DNA of 35,432 nt from Bacteroidota bacterium (GCA_021815365.1 JAKAGZ010000028.1:1-35432), one strand, 5' to 3'. Counted from the first letter of the stretch, positions 23,113 through 32,301 are shown. Numbers and translations: made by a program. Notes: generated from the letters alone by a model not told the origin.

Positions 23113-24267
23113 TTGATAATCCAGATAATCAATCTTTCGGATATTGAGGTATTCAGAAAATATAGCGCCCGCTATAAAATTTTCAGGGAAGTCTATACAA
23201 TCGATCTCCTCGGTCTGGAAATCAGGGATGTTGAAGCGAAGTTAGCGGATAAAATAAAAAAAATAATACTTAAAGAGAGGGAGATCTGTTATAAATCAAC
23301 AAGAGAAAATAAAAATGTTGATCTGCTTGTAACGGCTTCTGTAACAAACTTCAAAGAACTTTCTAAAAAAATTCTTGCAGCAGGAGACGAAGACCTTGGT
23401 TATAAAGTTGTTAACGTTATAAAAAAATTTGAAGAATACGATAATAAGATATATACAATAGGAAAAAGGAAATTTGCATTTAACAGACCATACGTGATGG
23501 GTATCCTTAACGTTACTGATAACTCATTTTCTGATGGCGGTCTTTATTTAAAAACTGAAGATGCCGTTAAACACGCTATAGAAATGATCAACGACGGTGC
23601 TGACATAATAGACGTCGGGGGCGAATCATCGCGCCCCGGATCGGAAGGGATTACGGCTGAGGCTGAAACCGAAAGGGTTATCCCTGTTATTGAAAATGTA
23701 TTAAAGGAAAAACCTGATGCGATAATTTCAATTGATACTACTAAAAGTTCTGTTGCTGAAAAAGCCTTAAAAAGCGGTGCTAAAATAGTCAATGATATCA
23801 GCGGATTTAATTTTGACCCGGCAATAGTCGAAGTTGTAAAAAAACACGAAGCCGCTTATGTTCTTATGCATATTAAAGGAACACCGAAAGATATGCAGAC
23901 GAACCCCCATTATAATGACGTCGTAAGTGAAATATATGATTATTTGTTCGAGAAAATTACTGTCCTTAAGACAATAGGTATTTCCAAAATATTTGTTGAC
24001 CCCGGGATTGGCTTTGGTAAAAGAACAGAAGATAATTTTGAGCTGCTGAGAAGGTTAGCTGATTTCAAAAGTCTCGGCTGCCCGATATTGATTGGTGTGT
24101 CCAGGAAATCTTTTATTGGTAATACTCTCAATCTGGATGTTGATAAACGAGATACGCCGACAACTGTTGTTGAATCTGTTGCGATTAAGAACGGTGCGAG
24201 AATCATCAGAACACACAATGTTAAAAATGGTGTTCAGGTATGTAAATTGTTAAATGAATTGTCATAA
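23113..24267 (+). CDS. folP: Dihydropteroate synthase with N-terminal extension
   Basis: FolP joins p-aminobenzoate to the pterin in folate synthesis. The catalytic TIM barrel begins near residue 127 with MGILNVTDNSFSDGG and continues with DVGGESSRPGS, DTTKSSVAEKAL, NDISG, DPGIGFGKR, GVSRKSFIG and the final RTHNV. All substrate-binding motifs are present. About 120 residues precede it, making the protein 384 residues against a usual 270-280. I do not recognise this extension. It is in frame and preceded by AAGGAAG with a TTG start at 23113, so it looks real. cdaA follows four bases later. Confidence 0.94.
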   Translation: MIIQIINLSDIEVFRKYSARYKIFREVYTIDLLGLEIRDVEAKLADKIKKIILKEREICYKSTRENKNVDLLVTASVTNFKELSKKILAAGDEDLGYKVVNVIKKFEEYDNKIYTIGKRKFAFNRPYVMGILNVTDNSFSDGGLYLKTEDAVKHAIEMINDGADIIDVGGESSRPGSEGITAEAETERVIPVIENVLKEKPDAIISIDTTKSSVAEKALKSGAKIVNDISGFNFDPAIVEVVKKHEAAYVLMHIKGTPKDMQTNPHYNDVVSEIYDYLFEKITVLKTIGISKIFVDPGIGFGKRTEDNFELLRRLADFKSLGCPILIGVSRKSFIGNTLNLDVDKRDTPTTVVESVAIKNGARIIRTHNVKNGVQVCKLLNELS

Positions 24268-24271
24268 ATAA

Positions 24272-25090
24272 ATGTTTGAACTTTTCAAAGTTGGATTTTT
24301 AACAGTCACCTTTACAGATCTTATAGATATCTGCATTGTTACCTTTATTATTTATAAGCTCTATTCTTTATTAAAGGGTACAATAGCCGCCCAGATATTT
24401 ATTGGCTTGATGATCATCCTCCTTATTTCATTTATATCACAAGCTGTAAACTTCAGAGCACTTAGCTGGCTCTTAAAATTAATAACAGATATCTGGGTCA
24501 TAGCTTTTCTGATTTTATTTCAACCTGAAATAAGACGTCTGCTTGTAATAGTTGCACGAAATCCTTTCTTCAAAATGTTCGTAAAATCAGAATCATCTGA
24601 ACCTGCTTTTTTAATTACGGAGGCAGCTTTTGAACTTTCCCAGCATCAGCACGGCGCATTGATCATACTGATCAAATCCACAGGAATACGGGGCTATACT
24701 GAAACAGGTGAGCTGCTTAACGCCAAACTCAGCGTAGGATTACTAAAATCTATTTTCTTTCCGCGTTCGCCCCTGCACGATGGTGCAGTAATAATAAAAA
24801 ATGACATTATTGAAGCAGCGCGTTGTACATTGCCATTGTCTCTAACAACTACTGTAAACGGCGAAACACTTGGAATGAGGCACAGAGCAGGTTTAGGCAT
24901 TTCAGAACAGGCTGATGTTATAAGTGTAATTGTTTCAGAAGAAACGGGCAGTATTTCGGTTGCTGAAGGCGGGCAGCTTACCAGAGGACTTTCAAAAGAC
25001 GCACTCAGGAAAAAACTAACAGGAGCGTTTAAATCTCCATCAGTAAAAGGATGGAAAGGGATATTTGAACACTATGTTAAATCAAAGTAA
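24272..25090 (+). CDS. cdaA: Diadenylate cyclase (c-di-AMP synthase)
   Basis: The enzyme makes cyclic di-AMP from two ATP and is membrane-bound. The 272-residue protein has three membrane helices in the first 90 residues and a DAC domain with the catalytic DGA (170-172, in PLHDGAVII), RHRAG (203-207) and SEETG (222-226). This layout is CdaA, the most widespread class, which controls potassium and osmotic balance and the cell wall. It lies four bases after folP, a pairing also seen in other FCB bacteria. No cdaR-type regulator is adjacent. Confidence 0.95.
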   Translation: MFELFKVGFLTVTFTDLIDICIVTFIIYKLYSLLKGTIAAQIFIGLMIILLISFISQAVNFRALSWLLKLITDIWVIAFLILFQPEIRRLLVIVARNPFFKMFVKSESSEPAFLITEAAFELSQHQHGALIILIKSTGIRGYTETGELLNAKLSVGLLKSIFFPRSPLHDGAVIIKNDIIEAARCTLPLSLTTTVNGETLGMRHRAGLGISEQADVISVIVSEETGSISVAEGGQLTRGLSKDALRKKLTGAFKSPSVKGWKGIFEHYVKSK

Positions 25091-25142
25091 AACCACTGCA
25101 ATAATAACTTTTTAAATCATTGAGCAAACCAGGCAAATTTAT

Positions 25143-25161
25143 TAAAGAGAATATCTCTTTA
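25143..25161. repeat. AT-rich hairpin between cdaA and the UPF0173 gene
   Basis: TAAAGAGA (25143-25150) and TCTCTTTA (25154-25161) form a perfect eight-base stem with a three-base ATA loop. It could be a weak terminator after cdaA. No clean T-run follows. Confidence 0.35.
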
Positions 25162-25234
25162 TCAAAGATTTTTACAAAATATTAGCTTAAATTAATCCGT
25201 CAGGTTTTTATATGTATATGAAGGGAGAACAAAT

Positions 25235-25912
25235 ATGAAACTACGATATTTTTCTCATTCAGCCTTTCAGATCACAACATCTAAAGGCAAAAAAATTTTG
25301 ATTGATCCTTTTCTCGATGGTAACCCAACTTCGCCGGTAAAATCCAATGAAGTGAATGTTGATTATATTATTTTATCCCACGCACACGGTGACCATTTGG
25401 GCGATACATTAAAAATTGCAAAAAGATGCGGCTCTAAAGTGATTGCTGTTAATGAACTTGCAAATTACTGCGGGTCGAAAGGTGCAGATGTACATAATAT
25501 GCATATTGGCGGAGGATTCGACTTTGAATTCGGGCGGGTGAAATTTACAATTGCACATCACGGCTCACAAACTCCTGAAGGTCAATATGCAGGAGAGCCG
25601 GCAGGAATTTTACTGACTACTGATGGAAAGACGATCTATCATACCGGCGATACAGGATTGTTTTATGATATGAAACTCATCGGGGAAATAAATCCTGTAG
25701 ACTATATGCTTATTCCTATCGGAGATAATTTCACTATGGGAATTAATGATGCTGTAAAGGCTGTTGAGTTAGTTAATCCCAAAACCGTTATCCCGATGCA
25801 TTACAAAACTTTCCCCGTAATTAATGCTGACCCGGAAGAATTTAAAGATAAGATCCAGAAATCCGGGAAAGTATGCAGAGTATTAAAATTTGGAGAAGAG
25901 ATTGAATTGTAA
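25235..25912 (+). CDS. UPF0173-family metallo-beta-lactamase-fold hydrolase
   Basis: The 225-residue cytoplasmic protein of the metallo-beta-lactamase fold belongs to the UPF0173 group. The metal motif HAHGDHLGD lies at 49-57. Further ligands are seen in IAHHGSQTPEG, YHTGDTGLF and the last histidine in IPMHYKTFP. The full set for two metals is present. Substrate and role of this group are not established. A strong AAGGGAGAA ribosome site precedes the ATG, which is separated from the next gene by 75 bases. Confidence 0.9.
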   Translation: MKLRYFSHSAFQITTSKGKKILIDPFLDGNPTSPVKSNEVNVDYIILSHAHGDHLGDTLKIAKRCGSKVIAVNELANYCGSKGADVHNMHIGGGFDFEFGRVKFTIAHHGSQTPEGQYAGEPAGILLTTDGKTIYHTGDTGLFYDMKLIGEINPVDYMLIPIGDNFTMGINDAVKAVELVNPKTVIPMHYKTFPVINADPEEFKDKIQKSGKVCRVLKFGEEIEL

Positions 25913-25987
25913 CTATTTTTAACAGCTTCTTTCTTTAAAAATTTATCACTATTATTTCAGTATGAATCATCTTAAAAACAGAAATTA

Positions 25988-26770
25988 ATGGCAAAAGTTA
26001 TTTCAGTGGCTAACCAAAAGGGAGGTGTTGGAAAAACAACAACTTCAATAAATCTCGCATCTTCGTTGGCTGCAGCAGAGAAAAAAACATTATTAATTGA
26101 TATTGATCCGCAGGCAAACTCATCTTCGGGGCTTAGTGTGCATAATCATAATCCTTCTGTCTATGAGGTCTTAATAGGAACTCGCGACATTAAAGATGTT
26201 ATTGTGCAGACTTATATGCCTTTTCTTGACCTGCTTCCTTCAAATATAAATCTTGTCGGTGCAGAAATAGAAATGGTGGACATGGAAGCCCGTGAAAAAT
26301 TATTCGGCAAAGCTATCGAAGTAATTCGTGATAATTATGAATATATAATTATTGATTGTCCGCCTTCACTTGGATTACTGACTTTGAATTCGCTATCTGC
26401 TTCTGACTCTGTTATTATTCCAGTGCAATGTGAATATTTTGCACTTGAAGGTCTTGGTCAACTGCTGAACACTATAAATATTGTCAAACAACATTATAAT
26501 AAAAACCTTACTATAGAGGGTGTAGTGTTAACGATGTTTGATGTAAGACTGCGTTTATCACAGCAGGTTGCCGATGAAGTAAAGAAATATTTTGGTGAAA
26601 AAGTTTTTAAAACTATTATTCATCGCAATGTGCGGATTTCGGAGGCACCAAGCTACGGTAAACCTGTAATTTTGTATGATGCAATATCAACAGGTGCAAA
26701 AAACTATATAGAATTAGCATCAGAGCTATTGGAAAGAAATTTGAACGGAACTAAACAAAATTTAAAATGA
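25988..26770 (+). CDS. parA: Chromosome partitioning ATPase ParA/Soj
   Basis: ParA forms ATP-dependent dimers on the nucleoid that move ParB-parS complexes and segregate origins. The 260-residue protein has the deviant Walker [10 protein letters not shown] (11-19), Walker [17 protein letters not shown] and the late EAPSYGKP loop. It overlaps parB by four bases (ATGA). A chromosomal parAB pair is usually near the replication origin, but no rpmH, rnpA, gidA or dnaA genes are visible here, and I did not identify parS sites by eye. Confidence 0.96.
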   Translation: MAKVISVANQKGGVGKTTTSINLASSLAAAEKKTLLIDIDPQANSSSGLSVHNHNPSVYEVLIGTRDIKDVIVQTYMPFLDLLPSNINLVGAEIEMVDMEAREKLFGKAIEVIRDNYEYIIIDCPPSLGLLTLNSLSASDSVIIPVQCEYFALEGLGQLLNTINIVKQHYNKNLTIEGVVLTMFDVRLRLSQQVADEVKKYFGEKVFKTIIHRNVRISEAPSYGKPVILYDAISTGAKNYIELASELLERNLNGTKQNLK

Positions 26771-27711
26771 GTAAAGTTAAAACAGGATTGGGCAGAGGGC
26801 TTGATGCATTGATTAATCCATATGGATTAAAAGATGACAAAATACCTGCAGATTATTCTGAATTAAAAAAAGACGACGGATCTCAGGTAGATGTTCTTAC
26901 AAAAATTCCCGTTGAATTAATATCACCCAATCCTTTCCAGCCGCGAACAAGCTTTGAGCCTGAAGCCTTTGAAGAATTAAAAAAATCTATTTTATCGAAC
27001 GGGCTTATACAGCCTATAACAGTCAGAAGAAACAAGGAGAAAAAATATGAACTTGTTTCCGGTGAGAGAAGATTAAAAGCTTGTAAAGATATCGGCTACA
27101 GGGACATTCCTGCTTATATAATTAAAGTTGACAGCAATGAAGCTATGCTTGCTCTGGCTCTGATTGAAAATATTCAAAGAGAAAAATTAAATCCTATTGA
27201 GATCGGACACGCATATAAGAGATTAATGGAAGAATGCTTTTTAACGCAAGAACAAATTGCCGACAAGGTTGGTAAAGATCGTTCAACTATCGCTAATTCG
27301 ATCAGGCTGCTTAAATTACCTAAAGAAATTCAAGACAGCCTGATAAAAGATGAGATCAGTTCCGGGCATGCAAGGGCGATAATAAATCTTCCAAACTCTG
27401 CATTACAATTAGAAGTGCTGCATAAAATAAAAGAAAATAATTTATCTGTAAGAAAGGTTGAGAAGCTTGTAAAAAAATTGTTATCAGAACCATCAGTTGC
27501 AAAGAGATCTGTTTTACCCGGTCAAAATAGAAATGTCCATACTACAAGCATAAGCGATATAGAGGACAAACTACGAAAAACTTTTGGTACTAAAGTGAGA
27601 TGCAGTCAAAAACAAGATGGCAGCGGGGAAATAGTAATAGAATTTTATTCGAACGACGAGCTAGAAAGATTATTTGAACTTTTTGAAGTTATTGATAAAT
27701 CATATAGTTAA
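26767..27711 (+). CDS. parB: Chromosome partitioning protein ParB/Spo0J
   Basis: ParB is a CTP-dependent DNA clamp that loads at parS and spreads. The 314-residue protein has the N-terminal ParA-contact motif [10 protein letters not shown] (7-16), NPFQPR (55-60), [12 protein letters not shown] at about residue 99 (the CTP-binding GERRxRA region), the helix-turn-helix [22 protein letters not shown] (two pieces by eye), and a C-terminal dimerisation part rich in charged residues. It is complete and follows parA with coupled translation. Confidence 0.96.
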   Translation: MSKVKTGLGRGLDALINPYGLKDDKIPADYSELKKDDGSQVDVLTKIPVELISPNPFQPRTSFEPEAFEELKKSILSNGLIQPITVRRNKEKKYELVSGERRLKACKDIGYRDIPAYIIKVDSNEAMLALALIENIQREKLNPIEIGHAYKRLMEECFLTQEQIADKVGKDRSTIANSIRLLKLPKEIQDSLIKDEISSGHARAIINLPNSALQLEVLHKIKENNLSVRKVEKLVKKLLSEPSVAKRSVLPGQNRNVHTTSISDIEDKLRKTFGTKVRCSQKQDGSGEIVIEFYSNDELERLFELFEVIDKSYS

Positions 27712-28177
27712 ACTGTTTATTTTACTTCTTCTATTACAGTCTTTAATTTATGCTCAGCAAGATTCTGTTAAAAATGATACTGAGCTAATAAGTGACTCGG
27801 TTTTTGTGATGCATAAATCACCGTGGGGTGCTGTTTTAAGAAGTGCTATTGTCCCGGGTTGGGGACAAATATATAATGAATCTTATATTAAAGCTCCAAT
27901 TATATGGGGAATTTTTGGCTCACTTGCGGCAGGGTGGATATTTTATAATAAAAAATATAATGACTCTCAGGATCAATATCTTCAAACAAAAATTGAAGGT
28001 TACAGAAATGCGCGGGATTTTTACAGAGACCAACGCGACCTGATGAGTATTTATATTGGACTTGCTTACTTTTTAAATCTGGTTGATGCCTATGTTGATG
28101 CACAGCTTTTTGATTTCACAGTCAGGGAAGATTATCGCACTCAACAAAGTATGCTGAATATCAGGGTTAGATTTTAA
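27674..28177 (+). CDS. DUF5683 membrane protein with signal peptide
   Basis: The 167-residue protein has an N-terminal hydrophobic signal segment ([17 protein letters not shown], cleavage likely after YA). The DUF5683 signature is SPWGAVLRSAIVPGWGQIYN, followed by a membrane helix APIIWGIFGSLAAGWIFY and a second one near IGLAYFLNLVDAYVDA. The function of DUF5683 is unknown. It is common in the Bacteroidota and allies. The start is uncertain. TTG codons at 27674, 27683 and 27692 all lie inside the end of parB, and I see no ATG before the signal peptide. The gene is almost certainly translated together with parB. Confidence 0.82.
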   Translation: MNFLKLLINHIVKLFILLLLLQSLIYAQQDSVKNDTELISDSVFVMHKSPWGAVLRSAIVPGWGQIYNESYIKAPIIWGIFGSLAAGWIFYNKKYNDSQDQYLQTKIEGYRNARDFYRDQRDLMSIYIGLAYFLNLVDAYVDAQLFDFTVREDYRTQQSMLNIRVRF

Positions 28178-28187
28178 CTACTTTTAT

Positions 28188-28892
28188 ATGAAAAATATTC
28201 TAACTTGTAAAAGCTGCGGTGAAGAGAATCCTTTTTACAGCCTTGTTTGTCAGAATTGTAATTCTTATCTCCGGGATAAAGTTGTGAATATTGACTTATG
28301 GAATATTATAGGCAGGTTAATCGAAAATCCTTTAAATGCTTTCAAGACAATCATTCATTCTGAACATAAAAATTTTGTTGTTTCAATTATTATCTTCGCT
28401 GCAATTAAATTCTTTATTGATTCACTTTTCTTTTTGACGCTGCAAAAAAGAGAAGATACAATCAGCAATACTTTCATTTTAAATATTTTGATTGTACTGA
28501 TAACATTGTCGGTTATTTTATCTCTGTATTCACTGCTAATCACAATTATTACATCTAAAACAGAAGCCAGGACAAGATTTTATGATAATCTCGCAATTTT
28601 AACATACTCACTTACTCCTCAAGCAATAGCACTATGTATAATTTTTCCCATAGAAGTTGTTGTTTTTGGAAGTTACACTTTCTCGGGTAACCCTTCACCA
28701 TTTAATATAAAACCACTGCCAGCTTATGTGCTAACAGGTTTTGAATTTCTTGCAATGATAGCCAGTATATACCTTGCTATCATAGGTCTCTATTGTCAGA
28801 CCAGGAGCAAATTGTATGGATTTCTGGGGGGTATAATTTTTTATTTCCTTGTTTTTCTTTCTTTGCTTATTAGTACAAATTTTATTGGTTGA
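28188..28892 (+). CDS. YIP1-type membrane protein with N-terminal zinc ribbon
   Basis: The 234-residue protein starts with a zinc ribbon, C7-C10 (CKSCGEENP) and C21-C24 (CQNCNSYL). It continues with a linker helix LIENPLNAFKTII and five predicted membrane segments, the layout of bacterial Yip1-domain proteins. Their role is unknown. It lies ten bases after the DUF5683 gene, in the parAB-DUF5683 run, and may be part of that transcript. Confidence 0.8.
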   Translation: MKNILTCKSCGEENPFYSLVCQNCNSYLRDKVVNIDLWNIIGRLIENPLNAFKTIIHSEHKNFVVSIIIFAAIKFFIDSLFFLTLQKREDTISNTFILNILIVLITLSVILSLYSLLITIITSKTEARTRFYDNLAILTYSLTPQAIALCIIFPIEVVVFGSYTFSGNPSPFNIKPLPAYVLTGFEFLAMIASIYLAIIGLYCQTRSKLYGFLGGIIFYFLVFLSLLISTNFIG

Positions 28893-28912
28893 TATAAATC
28901 AAATTAAATGGA

Positions 28913-29824
28913 TTATATATTTTCTTTTATAATAGCCCCATGTCTAATTCCTTTTGTGCTGACTATAATGGAGGGGGAATTTAATTTCTTCAAGATATTT
29001 AATAAAATTAGTGTCCCGCAGAATATAATATCTTCCCGTCCTTTAACTACTGATTGGTAAGTTTTTATTATTTCAGCAGAAGATAGATTTGATAACCTTT
29101 CTTTGAGGCGTAAAATCGTATTAAATTCTAGCAGTGTTCCCTCAATCATTTCTTCATTATATTCTGTAAGTCCTTGATTCATACAGGCGAGGGTAGCAGG
29201 TGTTCCTGATATAGCAATAATTTTTTGAGGAGTAAAATAACTGTTTTTCAATTCATTGAATAGTTTAGAAAGGTGATTCTCAAATTTTTTTATTTCTTGA
29301 ATACCTGGCGGCTCATTTTTGAGAAACATTTCCGTTCCATTTACAGCGCCAATATGAAAACTCTTTCTAAATTTCATTTCCTTATTATTCCCGAAAGTTA
29401 GTTCAGTACTCCCCCCACCAATATCAATTACAAGTAACTCTTCATTTGTAACATAATCAGTAATGGCTCCAAGATAAGATAATTCTGCTTCTGTCTCTCC
29501 ACTTACAGTATTTACTTTCCAGCCGAACTGTTCAAAAATAATTTTTTCGATTTCCTTTCTGTTTGAGGCTATCCGAAAAGCATTTGTAGCAGTGACAATT
29601 ATCTTTTCACAGCAATATCTTCTGATTAGTCTTTCATATTCAGTTAAAACATTAAGAAGTTCCTGTACTTTGCCGATTTGAATTTGTCCACCTGCAGTCA
29701 ATCCTTTTCCTATCCTTGGTATACTGTATTTATTTAATAATGCAGTAAGTTTGGTTCCACTTTCTTTTTTTGCAATTAGCAAGAGAACCGTGTTAGTTCC
29801 GATATCTATTGAAGCAACAATCAT
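28913..29824 (-). CDS. Ppx/GppA-family phosphatase
   Basis: The 303-residue protein has the ASKHA fold of exopolyphosphatase and pppGpp phosphatase. Visible are SIDIGTNTVLLLIA (phosphate 1), the catalytic glutamate region SGETEAELSYLGA, and VIDIGGGSTELTFG (phosphate 2). It has only the two N-terminal domains, lacking the C-terminal HD-like domain of E. coli Ppx and GppA. Short forms can hydrolyse polyphosphate or pppGpp, and the sequence does not tell which. It is transcribed opposite to its neighbours. Confidence 0.92.
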   Translation of the reverse strand: MIVASIDIGTNTVLLLIAKKESGTKLTALLNKYSIPRIGKGLTAGGQIQIGKVQELLNVLTEYERLIRRYCCEKIIVTATNAFRIASNRKEIEKIIFEQFGWKVNTVSGETEAELSYLGAITDYVTNEELLVIDIGGGSTELTFGNNKEMKFRKSFHIGAVNGTEMFLKNEPPGIQEIKKFENHLSKLFNELKNSYFTPQKIIAISGTPATLACMNQGLTEYNEEMIEGTLLEFNTILRLKERLSNLSSAEIIKTYQSVVKGREDIIFCGTLILLNILKKLNSPSIIVSTKGIRHGAIIKENI

Positions 29825-29862
29825 ATTTTTTTTTTATCTTAATTTTACTAATAAAAAAATTT

Positions 29863-30399
29863 ATGAAAAAACTTAAAACTTTCCAACGAATTATATTGTT
29901 TTTTGTAGTCATTTCCGGAACCCTGTGGCTCGGAAGTTATTTGACAAGATTGGTTATCTCATATCAAATATTTCATGGAACTGATTTCACCTTAAGAGAC
30001 TATGTTAATGATCAAAACATTGAGGGTATTTTACTTTCATTCAAACCCGCTATTATTTCTACAATGATACTTTATACAATTTTTATATTGACTTTTTTTT
30101 CATTTATAATAACATCAAAACTTTCATTGAAAGAAAATGGTTGGCTTTTCATTATTACAATAATCATTGTTATCACTTTACCTTTTGAATTTTATTTGCT
30201 TACAATTGATTATAAAATGCTCAGCATGATGAGTATAGCAGACTTTAACAAAAAGGAAGTCCTTGGAATGGTGATAAAAAGATTTCAGGTATTCAGCAGT
30301 TTTCCTGTTATAGAAATATTTTGTTATGCTGCTGTAGTATTTTTTGTTTTGTTTCAGCCATTAACAGTAAAAAAAGAGCTCTCTGAAAATGAAAATTAA
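29863..30399 (+). CDS. Membrane protein of unknown function
   Basis: I do not recognise a family. From the ATG at 29863 the product has 178 residues with about four hydrophobic helices (near 10-30, 60-82, 95-115 and 148-168) separated by short charged loops, for example RDYVNDQNIEG. An in-frame TTG at 29809 would add 18 residues but overlap the divergent phosphatase gene. It overlaps the following small conserved gene by eleven bases and likely forms an operon with it and aroQ. Confidence 0.7.
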   Translation: MKKLKTFQRIILFFVVISGTLWLGSYLTRLVISYQIFHGTDFTLRDYVNDQNIEGILLSFKPAIISTMILYTIFILTFFSFIITSKLSLKENGWLFIITIIIVITLPFEFYLLTIDYKMLSMMSIADFNKKEVLGMVIKRFQVFSSFPVIEIFCYAAVVFFVLFQPLTVKKELSENEN

Positions 30400-30661
30400 A
30401 GAAAAAGAATTTGAAGAAGTAATACAGGATCTTAAAGCTCTTGCAGCTCAGCTTGGAGCCGAGGTAAGATTTGAAAAAGGTGACTTTAAGGGTGGATATT
30501 GTTTGGTCAAAGAAAATAAAGTTATTGTAATCAATAAAATGGCAAATCTTCAGAGAAAGGTTATGATACTCTGTATGGCACTGAAGGACCTGGGGATTGA
30601 CCAAATTTACCTGACGCCTCGTATCAGGGAAATTATAGATGAAATGTCTGAGGCTCAATGA
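30389..30661 (+). CDS. Conserved small protein upstream of aroQ, function unknown
   Basis: The 90-residue soluble protein is mixed alpha/beta by eye: a charged helix (KEFEEVIQDLKALAAQLG), strands around VRFEKGDFKGGYCLVKENKVIVINK, and a helix LQRKVMILCMALKDLG. The motif KGGYCLVKExxVIVINK looks conserved in similar small proteins next to aroQ in the Bacteroidota. I know no function. It overlaps genes on both sides (eleven bases with the membrane protein and four with aroQ), so it is clearly translated within this operon. Confidence 0.75.
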   Translation: MKIKEKEFEEVIQDLKALAAQLGAEVRFEKGDFKGGYCLVKENKVIVINKMANLQRKVMILCMALKDLGIDQIYLTPRIREIIDEMSEAQ

Positions 30662-31089
30662 AAATACTAATCCTTAACGGTCCAAATTTAAATATGCTTG
30701 GCAAAAGGGATAAAAATATTTACGGAAATTTATCTCTTACTAAAATAGAAAAATTACTAAAGAAAGAATTTGATGATATATCTTTTATTTTTTTTCAGTC
30801 GAACATAGAGGGTGAACTAATAAGCCAGATTCAGAAAGCAGATAAAAAATTTGAAGGGCTTATTATTAACCCCGGAGGATATGCTCATACATCAATAGCA
30901 ATCCGTGATGCTTTAGCTGAATGTAAAATACCAAAAATTGAAGTTCATCTTTCTCATTTAGCAAATAGAGAAAGCTTTCGGCAAAATCTTATAACGGCAA
31001 CTGCTTGCGATGGTTACTTATCTGGATTTAAGGAATATAGTTATCTCGCAGCTGTCTACCTTTTATTAAAATTAAAAAGTAAAACATAA
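30658..31089 (+). CDS. aroQ: 3-dehydroquinate dehydratase, type II
   Basis: AroQ removes water from 3-dehydroquinate in the shikimate pathway. The 143-residue protein has the family start LILNGPNLNMLGKRDKNIYG with flexible-lid arginine R17 and catalytic tyrosine Y22. Other residues in place are N71 and H77 in NPGGYAHTSIAIRDAL and the substrate-binding EVHLSHLANRESFR. It is a normal full-length type II dodecamer-forming enzyme. It overlaps the previous gene by four bases. Confidence 0.97.
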   Translation: MKILILNGPNLNMLGKRDKNIYGNLSLTKIEKLLKKEFDDISFIFFQSNIEGELISQIQKADKKFEGLIINPGGYAHTSIAIRDALAECKIPKIEVHLSHLANRESFRQNLITATACDGYLSGFKEYSYLAAVYLLLKLKSKT

Positions 31090-31100
31090 AGGAAAAAACT

Positions 31101-31784
31101 TTGATTAAAGCCGTAGTATTTGACCTTGATAACACACTCGTAGACTTTATGAAGATGAAAAGAAGATCTATCGAAGAGGCAATTCCTGCTATGATAGATG
31201 CAGGACTTTCAATAAAAAGGGAAGAGGCTAACAAGATAATTGATGAGATTTACAAAGAAAAAGGGATAGAATACCAGCAGGTATTTGATATGTTTCTTCA
31301 GAGGGTGAATAATAAAGTTGATTATAAAATTTTATCAGCAGGGATAGTAGCCTATCGCAAAGCACGTGAAGCCGCTTTAATTCCATATCCGCATGTTTAT
31401 TCAACTCTGAACAAGCTGCTAAAGATGGGTATTTCAATGGGTATTCTTTCTGATGCTCCAGCCAAAGAAGCCTGGCTTCGACTAGCATATCTTAATTTTC
31501 ACCATATCATTGATGCTGTGGTCACATTCGAAGATACAGGGGAGAGAAAACCAAATCCAGCACCTTTTTTAATGGTACTGAAAAAACTTGAAGTAAAACC
31601 AGAAGAAGCTTTAATGGTAGGAGATTGGGCTGAAAGAGATATAGTAGGAGCTAAAAATGTGGGAATGAAAACTGTCTTTGCAAGGTACGGTGACACATTT
31701 AATACAGAAAAACATAACGCTGACTATGAACTGAACGATATCAGTGAATTAATAGACATTATTATTTATGAAAATAAGTTATAA
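31101..31784 (+). CDS. HAD-superfamily phosphatase
   Basis: The 227-residue protein shows all four HAD motifs: FDLDNTLVD (nucleophile D8 and acid D10), a serine in LSDAPA, a lysine in GERKPNPAPF, and VGDWAERDIVGAKNVGM. A helical cap (about 15-85) makes it a subfamily I member. The pattern is that of a phosphoglycolate-phosphatase-like or house-cleaning enzyme. The substrate cannot be told. The start is a TTG at 31101 after an AAAGGAAA ribosome site, eleven bases after aroQ. Confidence 0.88.
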   Translation: MIKAVVFDLDNTLVDFMKMKRRSIEEAIPAMIDAGLSIKREEANKIIDEIYKEKGIEYQQVFDMFLQRVNNKVDYKILSAGIVAYRKAREAALIPYPHVYSTLNKLLKMGISMGILSDAPAKEAWLRLAYLNFHHIIDAVVTFEDTGERKPNPAPFLMVLKKLEVKPEEALMVGDWAERDIVGAKNVGMKTVFARYGDTFNTEKHNADYELNDISELIDIIIYENKL

Positions 31785-31807
31785 GTCTTTCCTAAAGTAT
31801 CATTTTA

Positions 31808-31860
31808 TTTAAGATAAAGAATATTGCTATTAAAAGGTCAATTAGTTATTTTATCTTAAA
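31808..31860. promoter_or_regulatory. merR promoter bracketed by an 11-base inverted repeat
   Basis: TTTAAGATAAA (31808-31818) and TTTATCTTAAA (31850-31860) are perfect inverses 31 bases apart. Between and over them lies ATTG (31823-31826), a 20-base spacer and TATTTTAT (31847-31854), like the other promoters of the window apart from the last base. The right arm covers the -7 box, so self-control by the MerR protein is possible. The repeat is AT-rich, so chance is a real alternative. Confidence 0.4.
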
Positions 31861-31876
31861 ATAATTTTGAGCTGCA

Positions 31877-32272
31877 ATGAAAAACTTATCTATTAAGAAG
31901 CTTTACTACTCAATTAGTGAAGTTAGCAAAATAACTAACGTTGAACAGTATGTGCTAAGGTACTGGGAAACTGAATTTGAGCAGTTAAAGCCCCAGAAAA
32001 ATAGAGCAGGTAACAGGGTATATACTAATAAAGATATCCAACTCATAATGCACATCAAGGGATTGCTTAGAGATAGAAAATACACAATAGAAGGTGCGAG
32101 AAAAATTTTAGAAGATTATTCTTCAGAAAATGTATTGCAGCAAAATGAAATTCAAGCAGTTGAAGAAGAAAACAATCTTACGTACACAGAACCGAAGAAA
32201 GAGAAACCATCTATCCGAAAAGACCTTGAAGAGATAAAAAGTATTTTAGAGCTTTTAGTATCAAAATTATAA
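31877..32272 (+). CDS. MerR-family transcriptional regulator
   Basis: The 131-residue protein has a MerR winged-helix domain at residues 4-80: YYSISEVSKITNVEQYVLRYW, RAGNRVYTNKDIQLIMHIKGLL, then the helix EGARKILEDY. It is followed by a variable, acidic tail and a short C-terminal helix (RKDLEEIKSILELLVSKL) that may dimerise. No effector domain or cysteine sensor is present. This small form is widespread in the Bacteroidota and Chlorobi, with no known target. tRNA-Pro follows after 29 bases and may be read from the same promoter. Confidence 0.9.
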   Translation: MKNLSIKKLYYSISEVSKITNVEQYVLRYWETEFEQLKPQKNRAGNRVYTNKDIQLIMHIKGLLRDRKYTIEGARKILEDYSSENVLQQNEIQAVEEENNLTYTEPKKEKPSIRKDLEEIKSILELLVSKL

Positions 32273-32301
32273 ACAATTTGTGTCTCGAAGATATTTATTT
32301 T

